A stretch of DNA of 64,000 nt from positions 74,393,188 to 74,457,187 of the forward strand of contig CM035808.1 of assembly GCA_020466095.1 (NCBI GenBank), written 5' to 3'. Shown here piece by piece: positions 55,434-64,000 of the stretch. Source of the DNA: Chlorops oryzae. Lineage: Eukaryota > Arthropoda > Insecta > Diptera > Chloropidae. Within the stretch, counting starts at the first letter, position 1. Every line of letters starts with the position of its first letter. A program made the position numbers and the translations under genes. The notes below the pieces were generated by a model. It worked only from the letters and a program-made list of their open reading frames with translations. It was not told the DNA's origin and ran no database searches.

Positions 55434-56810
55434 ACGGAGCCATAAATAAGTAAAAAAAAACAGTGTTAGATTTTGACCTAGCGTGGTGGAAGTGGTAGAA
55501 AGTGAAAATAGTGATAGATCTGCCATCAAAGTAGTAGAATTCCGAGCACTGACAGGGATAGAAAATATTTATGAAATTGATTTTGAAAACTTTAATATGC
55601 AGTTTTAATTAAAAGAATTAAGTATAATTATTATGTTATATTTTATACTTATATTAAAAATCGCCAAAAAAAAAAAAAAATTACAAAATGAGACTTATTT
55701 TGTAACTTTTAAATGAATAAGTCTAAGGGGAGGGAGTTTCAAAAATCGGCAAAAATAGCGTACGTGATACTTGAATGATTCCTTTTATGTACCTACGTAA
55801 TGAGTGTTTTCTTATGACGTGATAACGTAAAACTATCGTCCGTAAATTGACTTTACAGACACCAATTTTTTTTGTTTTTTTTTGGGTTTTTTTATTCATT
55901 TAGTTAAATATGACATGAAGAGTGTGATTTAGTTTTTTCTTTTTAATTTTTAAGAAGTGTTCAATCCGAACTTTACTTTCCCTGACCCAATATTTCAATT
56001 TAATCTAGTCGTGATTTGATTTCGGAACGAAAAATAAGTGAATTTTTTGTTTAAAAATTGTGTTGCTTATGTATAAAAATCTCGACAATGAGTTGTTTTA
56101 GAAAAAAAATTATATCATGAAAATGGTATGTGCTGCCGTTCTAAAATTTCACATATGTACACATAATTGATTAGCCTATAATAAAAAATTACAGTATAAA
56201 GAAGATAACGGCTTCTTGTTGAATTATTTTCTTTCAAAGTAAAGAAAAAATATGTCTTAATTTTGTATGTTAGTTAGCTTATTTAAGGATACAATAACTT
56301 TAAAAAATTTCAAATATGTTCTATAACTATTTAAGAAAAAAAAGTCACAAAATCCCCTTGAGGCTTAAAATTTTTGACCGCCATATCTCGCGAACGGTAG
56401 CCAACTTGGCAAAACGAAAAACGTGGATTTTCTAGGTTTAGTAAGTACTTCGAGGAACGCCAAACAAAAAGTGGTTCGGCGTCGATGATCTGAAATATGT
56501 TGTACTGTGATATGAAATCAAGAATGTGATTTAGTTTTCTCTTATTAATTTGTTTCAGTAAGGTCTAGCCCGCTTTGATTTTTATAAATTATAATACAAA
56601 TGTGCTTTATTTCATATACATAAAAAATAAAAAAGTACCATTTATCTGTTATTTTCAAACATGATGCAAATATTTTTGTAAACAAGAAAACACCAAAAAT
56701 AATTCTGTGTTTTAAATATTGCAAATAGTAAATAGGCTTGAAAAATTTCAGAACCAAAAAAAACCATGTTTTATGGTGAATATTTCAAAAAGAACTAGTG
56801 TTTTACTATA
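55434..56810. other. A+T-rich spacer
   Basis: No gene recognised. Around 56350-56500 the base composition is more balanced ('ccatatctcgcgaacggtag'), perhaps an old repeat. Confidence 0.4.
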
Positions 56811-57529
56811 CAGTATTCCACGCATATATGCACCCCGGATATAAGCACTCCCCGGTTATATGAACTGACAAACGTGCATTCATGTTTTTTCAGCAAAATT
56901 GTACTGAAATTATTTCGATATATGCACCCCGCTTATAAGCAGTCCCCGCTTATATGCACGCGAATTTGTGCCATTTTCCTACCACTTTCATACAAAAAGC
57001 CTCTGTTATAAGCACCAGCTGAAAATCGTATGACGGAAGGCGTTTATGCCGTCAAATCAATTTATTCAAGAAATAGAAAATATTAGTAGTACTCATGCAG
57101 CTTCGCAAATGCCTTTGCAACTTTTCCCATCGTAAATTTTCATATAAATTTTGACAGTTGACTATTGAAAAATTCTATTTCGAGTTTTGCCAAAAGACAA
57201 AAGCACAATCCAAAATATCTGACTACTTTTCGTAAATATGTACGGGTAACATAATTTAAACTTTATTTGTGATTTTTGGTTGAAAGCCAATTTTTTTTGT
57301 TTTTTTTTTAATAAAGTTATTTTTTAAAATTAAATGAAGCTCAAATATTATATGTTACGCGAAATTTGTTTTGAATGATTTTCATGTATATGCACTGGTT
57401 GTGCTTATAGCCGGGGTTTCAATATATGCACTGACTGTGCTTATAACCGGGGTTTCAATATATGCACTCACTGCTTATATGCACTGTTCCTCATGCATTT
57501 TTGACGGTGCATATATCCGTGGTATACTG
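56811..57529. mobile_element. Non-autonomous pogo/Tigger-type element, 719 bp
   Basis: The left end CAGTATTCCACGCATATATG and right end (reverse complement CAGTATACCACGGATATATG) are inverted repeats of about 25 bp, flanked by TA (56809-56810, 57530-57531). The CAGT terminus plus TA duplication is the pogo/Tigger pattern. Inside, the motif TATATGCAC(C/T) with 'cttataaccgggg' is repeated on both sides (three units at 57385-57480), probably transposase sites. No transposase frame. Confidence 0.85.
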
Positions 57530-58041
57530 TACCCAATTTACCGAATTGGGTCCTAAAGCACTAGTAACGCGTTAGTTCAAGTGCAAAACTGATGATTTTT
57601 AGCCCACATGCAATTTTAATCGACTACAAAATAAAACATAAGCAGGGGTATAAAGAAGAACCAGTACTGGTGGAAGTAGAACTTGTAAAACGCTAGAGTT
57701 TAGCGACTCGTACTTCCTGCAGGGAAATGACTATTGTATTTATGCATTAATATAGATCTGCATGTTAATGTTATTTTTGAAGTTACTATTTGGGTGTCGT
57801 ATAGGTAATGATTGAAATACATACAAGATTTACCTACTTTATTGTATATTCCGCCCAAAGCTTTTAATGTCACTTTAAAATCTATTCTATTATTTTATCG
57901 ATTTAACTGAAGTACACACAGCGGGAAATATCCAGTGTTTCTTCATGCTATATGCATGAATAAAAAAACGACATATTTTCAACACAAGAAGTTGAATTGA
58001 ATGGATTGTGTTAGAATCAGGCTTCCGACTTTACTGCACTG
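57530..58041. other. Spacer
   Basis: Nothing recognised beyond the 8-bp target sequence of the next element. Confidence 0.4.
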
Positions 58042-58522
58042 CAGTATCGGAAAGTGGAAATTTCAGTGTGTACCTAAAATGGTCCTTAAATTGTACATAA
58101 ATATAGTAAAGTGTACCCAATATACCCAGCTGGAATATTTTTCATAAATCACAAATAATATACCCAGCTGGAATTTTTCTCATAAATAACAGTCAGACTC
58201 ACAACTATGATCCGGAACAATTCCATTTGATTGCATGAGATACAAAGAGAAGCACAAAGAATATAACAAATAGCCGTCTCTTGCCTTCCCACGTCATTCT
58301 CTACTTACTTCGATGTTTCAGAACATTTGTTCGTGTGTCTAACTCTAGACCAACAAATTACCAAATACAAGAAAGTGAAACATCAAAACATCTAATACAT
58401 AGTCTGAACTGAACTGAAAATTTCTTCATCTTGAAATTGTACCTAAAATGGACAAATTGTACGAAATGTACCTTTAAAGTGAAAAAGTCCCGAAAAAGGT
58501 ACAATTAGTTCTACCAACACTG
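58042..58522. mobile_element. hAT MITE, 481 bp
   Basis: Bounded by an exact 8-bp duplication CTGCACTG (58034-58041 and 58523-58530). The ends CAGTATCGG and, reverse-complemented, CAGTGTTGG are short imperfect inverted repeats. GTACC motifs recur near both ends (tgtacctaaaatgg at about 58071 and 58439), as in the hAT at 38494. A short direct repeat 'atatacccagctggaat' lies at about 58117 and 58150. Confidence 0.82.
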
Positions 58523-58546
58523 CTGCACTGGACCACGCATGTATTA

Positions 58547-59162
58547 CTGAAGCCATACACGCTCAAATAAATTTGCAAATTTGCTTGCAAGCACGTTTGA
58601 GCACTTGCTATACACGCTCAAACAAAATGTCAAATATTTACTCAAATATCAGTTGATTTTGCAGTTTGAAGAAGCAAAATGCGGAAAGATGCCGACATAT
58701 TAAATAAAAAATGTGTTCGAGTAAGAAAATGGTATTTTGAATTTATTTTTAAATTCGCCATTCTTATTAAATTTATTTTATTTAAAATTTTTTTAAATTT
58801 AATTTTATATTTTTGATATATTTTAATACATTTTATTTTGTTTAATAAATTTTAATTTTTTACACTTTGATGAAAATTTCCTGCCATCCCTCAATATTCG
58901 GAATTGACATTTTCGGATAGGTGTTGGCTCTTCAACGGCCGGACTCAACTGAATTTTTACACTGCATATTTGCAAGCACCGCCATACACACTCAAATTTT
59001 TTCTCAAACACTAGGCCACACCTCCAAAAAATCAAAATGTTTTGATTTTGCTCAAATTTTTAGTCAAACATGAAACGATGCTTGAAAACAGCGCCACACA
59101 CGGTCAAATATGCTGTGCTTGCAAGCATGCTTGCAAATTTATTTGAGCGTGTATGGCTTCGG
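58547..59162. mobile_element. PIF/Harbinger-type MITE, 616 bp
   Basis: The left end CTGAAGCCATACACGCTCAA and right end (reverse complement CCGAAGCCATACACGCTCAA) are inverted repeats of about 40 bp. They are flanked by TTA (58544-58546 and 59163-59165), the 3-bp TWA duplication of Harbinger transposons. The motif CACGCTCAAA recurs internally. It lies 16 bp beyond the hAT MITE's right TSD. Confidence 0.78.
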
Positions 59163-59165
59163 TTA

Positions 59166-60180
59166 TGTAAGAGGGCGGTTACACACATAAGACGGGTTCA
59201 AACGCTATGCAAATTATTTTGAATACTTTATGCCCTATACTGAGATATGCAGTAAATACTTGCACATCAGGAGCCTGTTCGCTACGGTCTAGCAAAGTGT
59301 GAGAGAGATGACTATATTCACGCTTGTTAAAATTTTCAAAATATGCCAAAAATTTTATACCTTCGAAGTCGGCGTTCATATTTGCTGTCAGATATATGCC
59401 GCAGCCAGCTTTTCTCGCATTTACTTTCTGTAAAAATTCACATGTTGATGTGACGCAGGAAAGCCGGAAAGTTGAGTGCAACCCTGCACATGCAATACTT
59501 TTTGATTACTTGACATCTATGTATAAGCGAAAGTAAAGTAATGAATTCGAAGTAATTTTCGATTTCTTTTACATGTGGTCCTTCTGGCCACTTGACTTGC
59601 TGCATATCTCCCCTGTCGGAAATCGGTCGGATATCGTCATTATGACTAGGCCAGTTTTGAATTTTCCATACGGCATTATATCTAAGACGATTTTGACATT
59701 CTTATTTCGTTTGGAAATCAAGTTTTATGTTGATTTGTTTCGAATTGCAGTCGAAACCTTGTTAAAAAGATTCAAAATACAACACTTCTCTCGAAACATC
59801 GGCTGCATAGGACGTTTTTTGAAGTTCTCTGAGTGCAAGAGTGTTTGATAAATTTATAAGTTACAAATTGTGTAGAATACTATATTTTGGCTTTGAATGT
59901 TTCCGCTTCAAGCGGCATCAAAAAGCTTTCTGCTTGTGATTATGGCAATGTAACTGCTGTGAATAATTGTAGCACTAAACAAGCAAAGGAAAATCAAAAC
60001 TCTAATGATTTAAATCCTAGTCGAGTTTAGACATTACTCTATCCTGATGACTTTAATGGATTTCCTTTTGTTTTGATTGACACCTCGAAATCCATTTTCA
60101 AAAACACAAATTTTCGCAACAGCCTCTTCTTCATAATAAAAATCTAGGACTGCAACCTAAGTGGTTTAAAACAAATGATT
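59166..60180. other. Spacer without recognised genes
   Basis: Frames at 59179-59481 (minus) and 59573-59848 (plus) are open for about 90-100 codons but show no motif I recognise. The plus-strand one lies upstream of a LINE ORF1 and might be its decayed 5' part. Confidence 0.35.
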
Positions 60181-60673
60181 AAAGTAGGAAACACTATATT
60201 TAAAGCCTTCTTTAATTCGGTAGTGTCTGCCAACGCATGTGAGATGAATACTGCCATGATTCGGAGAGGGTTAAATTGCTATATTCCTCGATCCGCCATC
60301 GAGACATGTGGGGCGATTCGTGGCATTCCGATTGAATATGTATGATATAATAATGATATCAAAGTACTATGCAAATCAGAAATAGAAATAACATAAGTGC
60401 AGAGGTTCACAAAACGTGATTTTGACAATTCTAATAATTTTTGTTCGATGACTACGGTGAAATAAGGTTTTGCTGGCGGTAAAATATCGCTCCACGTCCC
60501 GATCGAAAGCTGTCGTTTTCGAGTCGACCATTACATCCAACCTGTTAGAAAATGTCGTAAATGTGGCTGACTTGGACACCTTGAAAAACAGTGTAAATCG
60601 GCCAAAAGATGTTTGGAATGTGGTAAAGGGGAGAGCTGTCCACCTTTTGGTAACAGACATTGCATCCTATGTA
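60181..60673 (+). pseudogene. LINE ORF1 remnant with zinc knuckles
   Basis: Reads MIRRGLNCYIPRSAIETC and GAIRGIPIEY (about 60258-60340), then after breaks PVRKCRKCG-stop-LGHLEKQC, CLECGKGESCPPFGNRHC and CILCN (about 60538-60672). An RNA-binding-type domain followed by CCHC knuckles is the design of Jockey/I-type LINE ORF1 proteins. It is cut directly after CILCN by a mariner. Confidence 0.65.
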
Positions 60674-60937
60674 ACAGGTTGGCTGATAAGTCCCCGGTCT
60701 GACACATAGATGGCGTCGCTAGTATTAAATGCATATTATTTTTATATAGTGGCAACCTTCAAATGATTCGTGTCAAAATTTGACGTCTGTAAGTCAATTA
60801 GTTTGTTAGATAGAGCGTCTTTTGTGCAGCAACTTTTGTTATTGTGAAAAAAATGGAAAAAAAGGAAATTTCGTGTTTTGATAAAATACTGTTTTCTGAA
60901 GGGAAAAAATACAGTGGAAGCAAAAACTTGGGAAGTC
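60674..60937 (+). mobile_element. Mariner 5' end, mauritiana type, truncated
   Basis: Starts ACAGGTTGGCTGATAAGTCC after TA (60672-60673). The roughly 180-bp leader and transposase start (ATG 60853, MEKKE) match the mauritiana-group mariners. An extra A in 'ggaaattt' shifts the frame after five codons. Similarity ends at about 60937 (..gcaaaaacttggg), so about 80 percent of the element is missing. Confidence 0.8.
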
Positions 60938-61252
60938 AAAAAGTCTGGTCACCTCGGTTCGGTACGCAATATATCTCCTCGCGGCTATAAATATTCAATT
61001 GTTATATTGTACTCAGTGGGTTCTTGTATTGACTGACATTAGAGCTGTTTCATATACAGTCGGTTGACTCTCGATTTTGTGAAGTTGTGCTTAATCGGTA
61101 TTCGTCTCGATTAACTCAAAATACAAAAAACTCCAAATTTCATTTGGTTCGTAAACATTGTTGTTTTTGTAACATTCGCATTAGAATCCGAAATTTCCTC
61201 TTTTTATCTACATCTGTCACATAAAACCAGAGCTGCAGCTGGAGCTCAGCCT

Positions 61253-61443
61253 CTCAAGTATAACAGTTCTGATAATCGCCATTGCATACTTTTTGGCGCT
61301 GGCATATATTATTGTTCTGATACTATATTGATACTAAGCTGCTATACTTTTCGGCTACAATTTAAGTTCGATGTATCGAGTTTTTCAAGTATAACAGTCT
61401 TGGAAATCACAATTTCATACTTTTTGGCGCTGGCATAAATTTG
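61253..61443 (+). promoter_or_regulatory. LINE 5' UTR repeat units
   Basis: Two copies of about 58 bp, at 61253-61310 and 61386-61443 ('tcaagtataacagt.. catactttttggcgctggcat'), spaced 133 bp apart, lie just upstream of a LINE ORF1. Repeated units in this position are typical of internal LINE promoters. Confidence 0.5.
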
Positions 61444-61497
61444 CGGTTTTTGATACTCAATTGCTTTACTGTTCGGCGTTTCTACTATTTAAATAAA

Positions 61498-62169
61498 ATG
61501 ATTTGTGCTCATGCAACTGAATGCATCGCCAGAATACGTTCTGAACTGGATTTGTATGTCGTTTGTTCGCTCTGTCTCGATGCCACTCATGCCAAATGTG
61601 CCGGAATTCCTGCTCGAGCTGTTGACTGCCTCAAGGAGAGTAATAAAGGTCTTGATTGGACCTGTCCTAAATGTTTGCCAGTGCGACGGAATGTGACAAA
61701 TGCTATTTGTGCATCTAAAAACATCCTTGCGGAGTTATTCAAGGACTATGAATCCCTTGGGAAAAAACTGCAGTCCTTCCATTCAATACTAAACAATTGT
61801 AACTGGCCTGAAAAATCTGATGCATCATCGCGATCAGCACCGCCCTTAATTGTATTGCAGTCGCCCACTCCGGCCAACACTCCCTCTCAGGGTAGTAACC
61901 ACAATACCACTCAAACTTTTATTGATCCGTCTCCTCCTAAAAACTCGAACCAACTCAAGCCGCCACCACACAATTATTCATCAACTCGGTCTCATTCTGT
62001 GGAAACAACTGGTGTCCTTAATCAGGCTAGCTCTTCTGATTCAATAACTACCGAGGTTGGAATAACTGGAGAATCTGACCCCATACCGTCATCTGATTTA
62101 GTTGCTCTATCTTCGGTGATATCTGACGCTTCAATAAACCAAGTGTTACTTTCGGTAACAAGGAAATAA
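61498..62169 (+). pseudogene. CR1/Jockey-like LINE ORF1 with PHD-like zinc domain
   Basis: Open from ATG 61498 (MICAHATECIARI). The N-terminal zinc domain has the ligand pattern C..C/H (VVCSLCLDATHAKCAGI), then WTCPKCLP, like the PHD-type ORF1 of CR1-group LINEs. It is followed by a Pro/Ser/Thr-rich tail. The frame stops at 62167-62169, and no ORF2 follows before the BEL LTR region. The element is 3'-truncated or cut by the BEL insertion. It could be the same family as the RT at 23110. Confidence 0.6.
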
Positions 62170-62239
62170 CGCAGTTAGCTTCTGTTTTCGATATAAAGTC
62201 AATTTATACGATTCTTATTTTATTTAAGTTTTCCACGGA

Positions 62240-62709
62240 TTTTAGAGTTTTTCTTTTCTTCTTTTTTTCTTTCGTTATAAAACTTCGCACACACTTCGAG
62301 CTTCGCTTTTCGTTAGTGCTCGCTTATTTTCTCTGTAACTAATCTTCTCTATAAAAGTATTCATTAGGTAAGTATTTTACAGGTAAGTTGTTCTAGAACT
62401 AAATATCGATTATAATTTTTACTTGATCGTATTTACACGTTACAATTCATTAAATGAAAGTAAGTTGGGAATAAATTTGAACTTTGAGTTAAAGTTTTAA
62501 AGTATAGAAATGTTCGAAATTGATGAACGTATTTTGTACGAAGGGTTTATGCAACTATTTACAAATATATACAAATTTTCGAAAAAATACGATAATGGTC
62601 GAAAAAACTTAAAATTTCTGTAGAAGACTCCTCTGTCTCGCGCTCGATAAGTTTGAGGGTTCTCTTGCTGAATGTCTTCGTTCAGCGGCTCTTCTTTCTG
62701 GCGGTAACA
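62240..62709 (-). mobile_element. BEL/Pao LTR region (3' LTR of the minus-strand element)
   Basis: On the minus strand the pol stop is followed by a polypurine tract (ACAAGGGGGAGAC) and TGTTACCGCCAGAAAG at 62709, the usual LTR start. The opposite end cannot be fixed without a second LTR; 62240 is an approximate limit. Confidence 0.55.
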
Positions 62710-62740
62710 GTCTCCCCCTTGTAATCGAGTGTAGCGTAGT

Positions 62741-64000
62741 TTACTTCTTCCCATTACCGACGTCTAATTTGGCGAGCTTTGTGGCAGGCCGTAGCAGAGT
62801 TCCGTTCTTCGTTCGGATAACAGCTCGTCTCACCTGATTGTCCTTCGCTATGATGGTTTTCTCCACGACTCCTTTGAGCCAACAGTTCCGAGGCAATGAT
62901 TCGTCGACTATTAAAACGATGTCACCAGGCTGCAGTGGAGGTCGCTTCTCGAACCATTTGTTTCGCCGTGTTAAGGTGGGGGCGTATTCGCGGACCCATC
63001 GCCGCCAGAAGTCGTCTGCAAATTGTTGACTCAGCTGCCAACGCTGCCTTAGATTGGTGTTATCTTGGCCGACTGGTTTACAACCACTCGAGGATCCCAA
63101 CAAGAGATGGTTTGGTGTGAGTGCTTCGTCATCTGGGTATTCCAAGGATACGAATGTGAGAGGTCGTGAATTCAGGATAAATTCCACTTCAGCCATCGCG
63201 CTCCGCAGTGATTCGTCGTTCCAGTTACCCTTTGGTTGGATGCTGTATAAAACGTCCTTGACCGACCGTATGAGGCGCTCCCACGCTCCGCCCATGTGTG
63301 GTGCACTGGGTGGATTAAATACCCATTGTATGTCGCTGGTCTTGTCCGCCATGTTGCCGTAGTCTATTTCCTTGGTGAGTTCGTGAAGCAGTTTCTCGGT
63401 GGCTCTGAAGTTGGTACCGTTGTCGGTGTATATTTGCTTGGGTACTCCTCTACGGGCCATAAAATTTTGCAAGCTCATCATGCACGAACTGGTATCCAAT
63501 GCGTGCGCTATTTCGATGTGTACTGCTCTTACTGTCAAGCAGGTGAACAGCACGCCCCATCTCTTTTCCTGTCGTCTGCCTACTGCTACTGTTATCGGGC
63601 CAAAGTAGTCTATTCCCGTGTGGCTGAACGGTCTTTCAAACGCTGACAGTCTAGCTTTCGGTAGTGGGGCCATCTGTTGTTCAGTCGGAGAAGCGTTTGC
63701 GTTTTTACACTGCTGACATCTTTTCCGTACGGTTTTGTACAGAACTCGAAGCTGTGGTATATGAAATTTTCCTCGTATCGTATTAATAGAAGCTTCATGC
63801 AGTAAATGATGATTTTTAATGTGATGGAATTGTACGAGTAAAAAGGTTATGTGGTGATTTTTTGGTAATATAATCGGATCTTCATAGCCAGCCAAATACT
63901 CGGTTCTGCTGCGGGACTTCAGTATCCTCTCATCATCCAAATACACGTTAAGTGAAGCGAGTTTAGATTTCCTGTTGACGCTTTGCGTTGTTTGTAGATC
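62741..64000 (-). CDS. BEL/Pao pol: integrase and C-terminal domain (partial at window edge)
   Basis: The frame is open from the right window edge to the stop at 62741 (420 codons visible, 5' part outside). It holds the zinc-binding H..H..C..C region (HHLLHEASINTIRGKFHIPQ, CQQCKNANAS). The catalytic Asp is in HTGIDYFGPI, Asp in YTDNGTNF and Glu in PPSAPHMGGAWERLIRSV. The C-terminal domain is the one usual in BEL/Pao (NHLLLGSSSG, WQLSQQFADDFWRRWVREY, GDIVLIVDESLPRNCW). No stop or shift is visible, so this copy is young and may be complete beyond the window. It is followed by a polypurine tract and LTR. Confidence 0.92.
   Translation of the reverse strand, partial: DLQTTQSVNRKSKLASLNVYLDDERILKSRSRTEYLAGYEDPIILPKNHHITFLLVQFHHIKNHHLLHEASINTIRGKFHIPQLRVLYKTVRKRCQQCKNANASPTEQQMAPLPKARLSAFERPFSHTGIDYFGPITVAVGRRQEKRWGVLFTCLTVRAVHIEIAHALDTSSCMMSLQNFMARRGVPKQIYTDNGTNFRATEKLLHELTKEIDYGNMADKTSDIQWVFNPPSAPHMGGAWERLIRSVKDVLYSIQPKGNWNDESLRSAMAEVEFILNSRPLTFVSLEYPDDEALTPNHLLLGSSSGCKPVGQDNTNLRQRWQLSQQFADDFWRRWVREYAPTLTRRNKWFEKRPPLQPGDIVLIVDESLPRNCWLKGVVEKTIIAKDNQVRRAVIRTKNGTLLRPATKLAKLDVGNGKK

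Noticed and set aside
59179..59481. 100-codon minus-strand ORF
   Set aside because: Open but without recognisable motif, promoter or splice context; could be chance.
1..64000. CRISPR arrays, tRNA, rRNA, bacterial operons or phage
   Set aside because: No spaced identical repeats, no cloverleaf or rRNA signatures and no ribosome-binding-site-led gene runs seen; the content is eukaryotic mobile DNA.

Overview
This is nuclear DNA of an insect, most likely a dipteran with a large, repeat-rich genome. I infer this from the mobile-element mix (Helitron, irritans-type and mauritiana-type mariners, R1-like and CR1/Jockey-like LINEs, Ty3/gypsy and BEL/Pao elements), the A+T-rich spacers, short introns with GT..AG ends, and a TATA plus TCAGT-type initiator promoter. 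I see no bacterial operons, rRNA, tRNA or CRISPR. Almost everything recognisable is mobile DNA in various states of decay. Boundaries were set by eye from terminal repeats and target-site duplications (TSDs).

Layout. 1-1160: a TA-flanked MITE and a 610-bp hAT MITE with a perfect 8-bp TSD. 2000-7077: a decayed autonomous Helitron (Rep plus Pif1-like helicase) with a candidate 401-nt intron, followed by a GGGTAGAT minisatellite and a second Helitron-like 3' end. 7350-11100: no gene seen. 11112-16831: a gypsy element (gag with six zinc-knuckle positions, protease, RT/RNase H, integrase), a possible env remnant and an LTR at 18840. 19280-20890: R1-like LINE. 21440-22856: BEL/Pao gag. 22860-27240: a mag-like gypsy whose gag region is occupied by a CR1-like LINE.

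28436-29397 holds the best candidate for a non-transposon gene: a TATA/Inr promoter, a short leader and an ORF with a signal peptide; a piggyBac-type MITE sits in its 3' part. 31511-33960 carries an adenain-like protease fragment, an LTR, and the first of two fragments of a DNA transposon that I cannot name. 33960-36640 is BEL/Pao with an LTR. 37410-41546 is a gypsy copy with a hAT element inserted in RT. 41547-43115 is the second fragment of the unnamed transposon. 43205-45903 is an inverted relative of the gypsy copy. 46357-48236 is an LTR split by a nearly intact mariner.

49750-64000: an LTR, primer-binding site and gag joined to a transposase fragment; a small MITE; a 750-bp inverted repeat; a DUF4806-like gene with one stop; a foldback element; pogo-type, hAT and Harbinger-type MITEs; LINE ORF1 remnants, one cut by a mauritiana-type mariner; and an open BEL/Pao integrase frame running off the right edge.

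The most novel item is the unnamed transposon. The same 440-580-bp non-coding repeat flanks an N-terminal half at 33054 and a C-terminal half at 43115-42191, in the orientations expected of long terminal inverted repeats. The two coding halves appear to belong to one conserved but uncharacterised invertebrate protein family.
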